Assembly: GCA_046712825.1 (NCBI GenBank)
Contig: JBKKCR010000255.1
Coordinates: forward strand, 1 to 18,227
DNA: 18,227 nt
Direction of reading: 5' to 3'
DNA from: DATFGK01 sp046712825
GTDB taxonomy: Bacteria > Actinomycetota > AC-67
Of the stretch, positions 13,255 to 18,227 are shown in pieces. The number at the start of each line of letters is the position of its first letter. Position 1 is the stretch's first letter. The notes under the pieces are model-generated. The model had not been told where the DNA came from. It did not search any database and saw nothing but the letters and a program-made list of their open reading frames with translations. Made by a program: the position numbers and the translations under genes.

Positions 13255-13608
13255 ATGGACGCGAAGATCAGGCGCATCGACGCCACCAACGAAGCCGGCC
13301 AGGCGATCCGCATGACGGCCGATCGGATCCTCGTGCGCCGCCCGGCAGAAGGGGAGCGCAGCACCAAGACGGGTTTGCTCATCCCGGCGACCGCGGCGAG
13401 CGTGAACAAGCGCTGCATCTGGAGCGAGGTCGTCGCCGTAGGCCCAAACGTTCGCGCGATCGAGCTCGGGGACAACGTCTTGCATCTTCCGGACGGCGGT
13501 CTGGAGGTCGACGTGCGCGGCGAGGAGTTCATCCTGCTCCGCGAGAGGGACATCCACGCGATCGCGTCCGACCGCACCGACGGCGGCGGCACCGGGTTGT
13601 ATCTGTAA
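13255..13608 (+). CDS. GroES-like co-chaperonin family protein
   Basis: A 117-residue Cpn10-fold protein. After a ~20-residue N-terminal extension it has the GroES opening TADRILVRR, a loop TKTGLLIPATAA in the place of the GroEL-binding mobile loop, and EVVAVGPNVR, ELGDNVLHLP and GEEFILLRERDIHAI, matching the remaining strands. It ends in TGLYL, as in a divergent actinobacterial GroES-like group. Canonical GroES is ~97 residues with a GGIVL-type mobile loop. This is probably a paralog rather than the housekeeping gene, since no groEL is next to it. The ATG at 13255 is preferred over an upstream TTG at 13228, since it follows a -10-like hexamer. It converges on the ABC permease gene with three bases between stops. 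Confidence 0.85.
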   Translation: MDAKIRRIDATNEAGQAIRMTADRILVRRPAEGERSTKTGLLIPATAASVNKRCIWSEVVAVGPNVRAIELGDNVLHLPDGGLEVDVRGEEFILLRERDIHAIASDRTDGGGTGLYL

Positions 13609-13611
13609 CGC

Positions 13612-14739
13612 CTACTGCGGAACGTCCCGCCGGCGGACGAAGATCCACGCCAGAAGCCCGGCCACCAGAACCCAGGCTCCGAGCACGAGCGCAGCGCGCC
13701 AATGCGGGATCGGTTTCAGAAGCGTCTCCGTGCAGATGACCTCGAACCCGCCGGGCGATGCGCTACAGCTCACGGATCCCGCCAGCACGGGCGGCCACCA
13801 CGCGTACCCGGTCGTCTCGACACCGGCGAACTGAGGGATCAGGGTCGCGACCTGCTGCGCCGGCAGGAAGTGACGCAACCAGTGGAACCGCCCGGCGGCG
13901 AGGCCTTCGGCGAGCAAGAACACGAGGGACCCGATCCCGGCGAAGCTCGTCCGTACGATCGTGGCGAGCGCGCCGGCCATCGACGCATAGAACTCGAGCG
14001 ACAGGAGCGTCTTCCCGACCGAGCGCGCGAGCGTCTCGATCCCGGGACCGCCGGTCGCGTCCACGTCGGTTAACGCGCGGAACAGCGCGTCGGTTCCTAA
14101 GGTGAAGCCGATCGTGACCGCCAAGCCGCCGGCGACCACGATCCAGAGCATGGCGAACCGCGACAGGAGCACCCGGCCGCGGCGCGGCTCGTGCGTCAGA
14201 AGCGTGCGCCACACACCCCACCGCCACTCGGCACCGAGGAGGCTGGCGCCGGCCAGCACGGCGAAAAGAACGCCCCAGAACGTTCCGGCGGCGCGGATGC
14301 GCGATCGCAACGTTGCCCCCGGAGAAAGGGTGTGCTCCCGCTCGTCGAGGGATCCCCGCAGAGCGTCCACCAGTTGAGGCAGGTTTCGCTCGATCACCTC
14401 GAGTTCGGGCGGCAGCTGGTTCGGGTCGAACTTGCTGAACTCCTCTTGGGTGGGCTGGGGGAACATGATGCCGAGCGAGCGGCCGTCCTCGGTCGCGAGG
14501 GTGCATGTCTGCCCGTCGCAATTCGTCGAGATCCGCAGCTGGAAGACGTCGAATCCGCGGAGCTCGCCGCGTTCGGCTTTGTCGAGCACGTTCCGCTGGC
14601 TCCGCAGATCGGAGAAGCTTCCCCACGACATGAGCCCGAAGACGCCGAGGGTCGCGACGAGCAGGATGAGGAGCGATCGGCGCCGCAGGGCGGCGCCGAT
14701 CGCGGCCCTGAGTGGAGAAAGCGCCGAACGAACGCTCAC
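13612..14739 (-). CDS. ABC-2-type transporter permease
   Basis: A 375-residue membrane protein. A first membrane helix near residues 22-42 (SLLILLVATLGVFGLMSWG) is followed by an extracytoplasmic region of about 110 residues with a Cys pair (NCDGQTC). Further hydrophobic segments follow: TFWGVLFAVLAGASLLG, MLWIVVAGGLAVTIGF, a stretch around FYASMAGALATIV, SLVFLLAEGLAAG and a last helix ending in WIFVRRRD. This layout fits the ABC-2 exporter permeases. GAEWRWGVWRTLLTHEPRR resembles the conserved cytoplasmic segment of that family. The start is GTG at 14739, overlapping the ATPase stop by four bases, so the two form one transporter. The substrate cannot be deduced. Confidence 0.88.
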   Translation of the reverse strand: MSVRSALSPLRAAIGAALRRRSLLILLVATLGVFGLMSWGSFSDLRSQRNVLDKAERGELRGFDVFQLRISTNCDGQTCTLATEDGRSLGIMFPQPTQEEFSKFDPNQLPPELEVIERNLPQLVDALRGSLDEREHTLSPGATLRSRIRAAGTFWGVLFAVLAGASLLGAEWRWGVWRTLLTHEPRRGRVLLSRFAMLWIVVAGGLAVTIGFTLGTDALFRALTDVDATGGPGIETLARSVGKTLLSLEFYASMAGALATIVRTSFAGIGSLVFLLAEGLAAGRFHWLRHFLPAQQVATLIPQFAGVETTGYAWWPPVLAGSVSCSASPGGFEVICTETLLKPIPHWRAALVLGAWVLVAGLLAWIFVRRRDVPQ

Positions 14740-15677
14740 GACGCCGGCGGCTCCTCGGTCAGCTCCAAGAACACGTCCTCGAGCTTGCGGCTCTGACCCG
14801 CAAGGCCGTGCGCGTACAGGCCGCGGTCGGCGAGCGCACGGTTGACCTCGCCCGGCGGAATCCCGTCGACGAGCAACGCGTCCGGCGCGCGCTCGACTGC
14901 CCAGCCCAGAGCGCGAAGGGCGGCCTCGGCGTCGTCGATGCGTTCGACCTCAACGCGAACCTTCTCGCCGGCCGTCGCCGTCAGCCCTGCGAGCGTCCCT
15001 TGATACATCTGCTTGCCCTTGCTCACCACGCAGACGTGATCACAGAGTTGCTCGACCTCGGACAGCAGATGGCTCGAGATGAAGATGGTCTTGCCCTCGT
15101 CCCGCAGCGCCGACAGCAACCCGCGAACGTCTCGGATCCCGGCCGGGTCGAGCGCCGTCGCCGGCTCGTCGAGCACGATCAGGTCCGGGTCGTGCAGGAG
15201 AGCCGCGGCAAGCCCGAGCCGCTGTCGCATCCCATGGGAATAGGTGCGGACCTTGTCCTGCGCCCGGTCGGCCAGGCCGAGACGCTCCAGCAATGGATCG
15301 ACCAAGGCGAGCGCGTCGCGGTCGGCCGCGGTTCGCGCGAGGATCCTCAGATTCTGGCGCGCGCTGATCCTCGGGTAGAAGGCGGGGTTCTCAAGGACGC
15401 TCCCCAGCTGCGTCCGGATACCCGCGAGCCCCTTGGGAACCTCGCGACCCAGCATCCGGGCGCTTCCGGCGGTCGGACGTGCCAGGCCGAGCAACATCCG
15501 GATCGTGGTGGTCTTCCCCGCGCCGTTCGGGCCGAGGTAGCCGAAGAGGGTCCCCCGAGGAACGGAGAGGTCGATCGGGTGGACGGCGACGCGCTTGCGG
15601 AAGCGTTTCGAAAGCCCGGACGTCTCGATGACCGCGTCGATGGCACCCTCCCCCCGGCAGCATAGCCATCCAGACAA
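14736..15677 (-). CDS. ABC transporter ATP-binding protein (ABC-2 exporter)
   Basis: A 313-residue ATPase of the drug/ABC-2 exporter type. Walker A GPNGAGKTTT is at 49-58, the signature YSHGMRQRL near 146-154, Walker B LIVLDEPATALDP near 166-178, and the switch His in SSHLLSEVEQ near 203. About 90 residues after the core form the C-terminal domain common in this group. The start is uncertain. The only in-frame standard start is a TTG at 15677 with no ribosome site. A strong site (GGGGGGAGGG, about 15645-15654) precedes an in-frame ATC at 15641, giving a better domain start (IDAVIETSGLSKRF). The partner permease follows with a four-base overlap. The diiron-protein gene is divergent. Confidence 0.9.
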   Translation of the reverse strand: MSGWLCCRGEGAIDAVIETSGLSKRFRKRVAVHPIDLSVPRGTLFGYLGPNGAGKTTTIRMLLGLARPTAGSARMLGREVPKGLAGIRTQLGSVLENPAFYPRISARQNLRILARTAADRDALALVDPLLERLGLADRAQDKVRTYSHGMRQRLGLAAALLHDPDLIVLDEPATALDPAGIRDVRGLLSALRDEGKTIFISSHLLSEVEQLCDHVCVVSKGKQMYQGTLAGLTATAGEKVRVEVERIDDAEAALRALGWAVERAPDALLVDGIPPGEVNRALADRGLYAHGLAGQSRKLEDVFLELTEEPPAS

Positions 15678-15715
15678 CCGGTCCGCGGAGGTCTACGAAC
15701 GTCTTACGGAACCCG

Positions 15716-16588
15716 ATGCTGGGGCGTGGAGCCGTGAGCGAGTTCGAACTGGCCAAGTACCTGCGGGCGTCGAGGAAGCTCGACCTCGACGGGATCGACT
15801 TCGAGTCGGTGCCTCGATATCCGCTGTCGCGTGAGGAGATCCGGATCCTCACCTACATGATGGACATCGAGACCCACACGATCATCTACCTCAGGGATCT
15901 GCTCACGACTCCCGCCTCATACGATCCCGAGGTCACCGCCTTCCTCTCGCTCTGGGCATACGAAGAGTTCTGGCACGGCGAGGCCCTCTCGCGGTTCTTG
16001 CAGGCCGCCGGGGAGCGCTTCTCGCCCGACCGCCCCGGTGAGATCCGTCGCGCAGCCGGCCTCCGGGACGTGCTCGGCACGATCGCGAAGATGACGGCGG
16101 CGCGCGCGGTTCCCGACTTCGTCGGGGTGCACATGACGTGGGGTGCGATCAACGAGCTCGGGACGCTGCACGGTTACCAGCGAGTGATCGCGGGGACACA
16201 GCATCCGGTTCTCGCCAAGCTGCTCGGCCGCATCGTCAAGGACGAGCGGCGCCACTACGCGTTCTATTACAACCAGGCGCGCCGTCGGCTCGACGGCAAC
16301 GCGCGCGCGCAACGGCTGGTGCGGTGGACGCTCGACCGGTTCTGGGAGCCGGTCGGTTCTGGTGTGCGGCCGCATGCGGAGACCGACTTCGTCCTGCTCG
16401 AACTGTTCGCGGACCCGGACGGCCGCGCGGCTCTGAACGAGATGGAAACCGAGCTTTCCAAGCTGCCCGGCCTCGGCGGGATGAGGCTCCTCCGGCGTGC
16501 GCTCGCCCGCGCAAAGCGGCGCGCGGCGGGACCGAACGTCCGGTCGGGGCGCTCCGGCGGGCTCGCGGTCGCCGCCTCGGTCATGTGA
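15716..16588 (+). CDS. Ferritin-like diiron protein, acyl-ACP-desaturase-like
   Basis: A 290-residue, mostly helical protein with the full ligand set of class II diiron proteins: E52 (IETHT), E84 and H87 (EEFWH), E147 (NELGTLH), and E177 and H180 (DERRH). The order E, ExxH, E, ExxH and the spacings resemble plant and mycobacterial soluble acyl-ACP desaturases, where the site activates O2 to introduce a double bond. The DERRHYAFY segment is especially like that family. The protein is somewhat shorter than typical desaturases, and the substrate could be another acyl carrier or different altogether. The ATG at 15716 is listed, but a GTG at 15734 is also possible. It has no signal peptide and is probably cytosolic. 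The end is Arg/Ser-rich. It is divergent from the ABC exporter. Confidence 0.8.
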   Translation: MLGRGAVSEFELAKYLRASRKLDLDGIDFESVPRYPLSREEIRILTYMMDIETHTIIYLRDLLTTPASYDPEVTAFLSLWAYEEFWHGEALSRFLQAAGERFSPDRPGEIRRAAGLRDVLGTIAKMTAARAVPDFVGVHMTWGAINELGTLHGYQRVIAGTQHPVLAKLLGRIVKDERRHYAFYYNQARRRLDGNARAQRLVRWTLDRFWEPVGSGVRPHAETDFVLLELFADPDGRAALNEMETELSKLPGLGGMRLLRRALARAKRRAAGPNVRSGRSGGLAVAASVM

Positions 16589-16618
16589 ATCCCGCCTTCT
16601 GCGCTACTTGCGAGCTGA

Positions 16619-16648
16619 TTGCAACAACGAACTGGCGGATGATAGCGT
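16619..16648 (+). promoter_or_regulatory. Promoter for the metal-uptake operon (leaderless)
   Basis: TTGCAA at 16619-16624 and TAGCGT at 16643-16648 are separated by 18 bp, a good -35/-10 pair. The -10 ends six bases before the ATG at 16655, so transcription would start at the start codon; no ribosome site is present. The 66-bp gap holds no clear palindrome typical of a Zur or Mn-repressor operator. Confidence 0.5.
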
Positions 16649-16654
16649 GTTTCC

Positions 16655-17647
16655 ATGCGGTTCCGAGCCGTCCTCATCGCTGCCTCGCTCGCCCTCGCCG
16701 CCGGTGCATGCGGCGGAGACGGCTCCGACGACGGCGGCAAGCCGCGTGTCCTAACGACCGTTTCGCCCATCACGAACATCGTGCAGAACGTCGGGGGCGA
16801 TCGGGTCGCGATCACCGGGGTCGTCCCCGAGGGCGAGAACAGCCACGAGTTCGAGCCGGCCCCCTCCGACGCACGTCTGATGGCCGAGGCCGACATCGTC
16901 TTCATGAACGGCTTGCATCTCGAGGAGCCGACGCTCGAGCTGGCGGAGTCGAACCTGCGCGAGGGTGTGAAGATCGTGAAGCTCGGCGACAAGACCATCA
17001 CGCCGGACCAGTACATCTACGACTTCTCGTTCCCGAAGGAAGCGGGCGATCCCAACCCACATCTTTGGACCAACCCGCCATACGCCAAGCGCTACGCCGA
17101 GATCGTCCGCGACGACCTGAGCGCGCTCGACCCCAACGGCGCCCAGGTCTACGCGTCCAACTACGAGAAGTTCGCGGCCCGGATCGACGCGCTCGATGAA
17201 GCGGTGCGTACGGCCACGGGAACGGTTCCCGAGGCGAACCGAAAGCTCCTGACCTACCACGACTCGTTCCCGTACTTCGCTCGCGAGTACGGCTGGAAGA
17301 TCATCGGCGCGATCCAGCCGTCCGACTTCTCCGAGCCGAGCCCGCGCGAAGTCGCCGACCTCATCGACCAGATCCGCCGTGAGAAGGTGCCGGCGATCTT
17401 CGGGTCTGAGGTGTTTCCGAGCCCGGTGCTCCAGACGATCGCGCGCGAAACCGGCGCGACCTACGTCGACGACCTCCGGGACGACGACTTGCCGGGGGAT
17501 CCCGGCGGCGCGTCGCACTCGTATCTCGGGCTGATGGTGTTCGACTACAAGACGTTCATCACAGCGCTCGGCGGAAACGCCTCGGCGTTCGACGGGTTCG
17601 ACGTGGGCAACGTGGCCGGCGACGGCTCCGCGAGCTATCGGGGGTGA
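16655..17647 (+). CDS. Zinc/manganese ABC transporter substrate-binding lipoprotein
   Basis: A 330-residue cluster A-I (ZnuA/TroA/PsaA) metal-binding lipoprotein. The signal MRFRAVLIAASLALAAGAC ends at a relaxed lipobox with the lipidated Cys at 19, followed by a Gly/Asp-rich tether. Metal ligands appear in ENSHEFEP, NPHLWTNP and TYHDSFPYFAREYG (three His) and in the late Asp-rich LRDDDLPG. Three His plus Asp resembles TroA and zinc-type members; manganese-type PsaA has Glu in the third position. The His-rich loop of typical ZnuA is absent. It would capture zinc, possibly manganese, outside the membrane and deliver it to the permease. The stop overlaps the ATPase start as GTGA. The ATG at 16655 fits a leaderless promoter. 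Confidence 0.92.
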   Translation: MRFRAVLIAASLALAAGACGGDGSDDGGKPRVLTTVSPITNIVQNVGGDRVAITGVVPEGENSHEFEPAPSDARLMAEADIVFMNGLHLEEPTLELAESNLREGVKIVKLGDKTITPDQYIYDFSFPKEAGDPNPHLWTNPPYAKRYAEIVRDDLSALDPNGAQVYASNYEKFAARIDALDEAVRTATGTVPEANRKLLTYHDSFPYFAREYGWKIIGAIQPSDFSEPSPREVADLIDQIRREKVPAIFGSEVFPSPVLQTIARETGATYVDDLRDDDLPGDPGGASHSYLGLMVFDYKTFITALGGNASAFDGFDVGNVAGDGSASYRG

Positions 17648-18227
17648 TCCGGGTGGCCGACGCGGCTCCGCCGGGGGGTGCACTGGTTCGATTCGAGCGT
17701 GTGACGTGCGCGTATCGCTCCGAGCCCGTGCTCGTGAACATCGACCTTGCGGTCCCGGCCGGCTCGTTCCTGGGCGTGGTCGGGCCGAGTGGATCGGGCA
17801 AGACCTCGCTGCTCCGCGCCATCACCGGCGCGCTCAAGCCGACCGCCGGGCGTGTCGTCTTCCCGAGCGGGCCGATAGCGATCGGCTACGTCCCGCAGGT
17901 CGAGACGGTGAACTGGTACTTTCCGGTGACCGTGCGCGAGGCGGTGCTCATGGCGCGTCTGGACGAGCGCCGCCTGCCCTGGGCGTCCAAAGAAGAGAAG
18001 GGCGAGGCGGACCACGTGCTCTCCACGCTGGGGCTCGGCGGGCTCGGCGGCCGGCACATCCGCGAGCTCTCCGGCGGGCAGCAGCAGCGCGTGTTCATCG
18101 CGCGAGCGCTGATGCGGCGTCCGCGGCTGCTGCTCCTCGACGAGCCGACCTCGGGCGTCGACGTTCGCACGCGCCACGACGTCGTCCACCTCCTGCACGA
18201 GCTCCATCACGACGGGCTCGCGATCCT
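17644..18227 (+). CDS. Metal ABC transporter ATP-binding protein (cut by window edge)
   Basis: The first 194 residues of an ABC ATPase. Walker A GPSGSGKTS is near residues 50-58, the Q-loop in IGYVPQVETVNWYFPVTV is typical of zinc/manganese importers, the signature is LSGGQQQR, and Walker B LLLLDEPTSGVD follows. The start is GTG at 17644, overlapping the substrate-binding-protein stop by four bases; a second GTG at 17653 is possible. With the upstream lipoprotein it forms a ZnuAC- or MntAB-type uptake system, whose permease should lie just beyond the window. The C-terminal end, including the switch His, is not visible. Confidence 0.92.
   Translation, partial: MIRVADAAPPGGALVRFERVTCAYRSEPVLVNIDLAVPAGSFLGVVGPSGSGKTSLLRAITGALKPTAGRVVFPSGPIAIGYVPQVETVNWYFPVTVREAVLMARLDERRLPWASKEEKGEADHVLSTLGLGGLGGRHIRELSGGQQQRVFIARALMRRPRLLLLDEPTSGVDVRTRHDVVHLLHELHHDGLAI

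Noticed and set aside
16589..16654. Zur or Mn-repressor operator before the metal-uptake operon
   Set aside because: No palindrome resembling known operator consensus is visible; only the promoter hexamers stand out.
1..18227. tRNA, rRNA, CRISPR arrays, phage genes
   Set aside because: No clover-leaf-type sequence, rRNA core, regularly spaced repeats or phage structural motifs were recognised on either strand.

Overview
This GC-rich, gene-dense window looks like chromosomal DNA of an uncultured, probably soil-type Actinomycetota. That placement is inference. It rests on high GC with strong G/C third positions, frequent GTG starts, GTGA stop/start overlaps, -10-like hexamers directly in front of start codons (leaderless-type promoters), and lineage-typical families: a Tal-Pgi-type phosphoglucose isomerase, a divergent GroES ending in GLYL, and an acyl-ACP-desaturase-like diiron protein. 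No rRNA, tRNA, CRISPR array, transposase or integrase was seen.

Layout. 1-519 (-) is the N-terminal part of an acyl-CoA dehydrogenase. 600-5871 (+) is a tightly overlapping operon: a NUDT19-like NUDIX hydrolase, a LACTB2-like metallo-beta-lactamase-fold hydrolase, and a 1200-residue zinc-ribbon / class III nucleotide cyclase / STAND-type ATPase / TPR protein. A CRP/FNR regulator with an intact cyclic-nucleotide cassette (5872-6552, -) abuts the cyclase tail to tail. 6688-8372 is a decayed tandem copy of that junction: the last ~70 codons of a second cyclase-TPR gene, then the two ends of a second crp. The copy carries three frameshifts, and 46 codons of its crp are replaced by an ~0.83 kb foreign segment (about 7025-7853) holding a subtilase-like 3' remnant and an intact gene for a small secreted, repeat-bearing, six-cysteine protein.

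8413-11612 (+) carries two universal stress proteins, phosphoglucose isomerase and 6-phosphogluconolactonase, probably one operon. 11616-13177 (-) is a lipoprotein coupled to an alpha/beta-hydrolase-fold protein that lacks the usual catalytic His. 13255-13608 (+) is a lone GroES-like protein. 13612-15677 (-) is an ABC-2 exporter (permease and ATPase). 15716-16588 (+) is the diiron protein. 16655-18227 (+) begins a zinc/manganese ABC uptake operon (substrate-binding lipoprotein, then an ATPase cut by the window edge).

How it may work together. The most interesting region is the cyclase-ATPase-TPR / CRP pair with its decayed duplicate. Cyclase and regulator form a plausible self-contained second-messenger circuit. 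Both crp copies share a 46-bp upstream block (41/46 identical); at copy 2 this block lies between the broken crp and the stress/sugar-phosphate operon, so the surviving regulator may control that operon. This circuit is inference from gene order and intact motifs.
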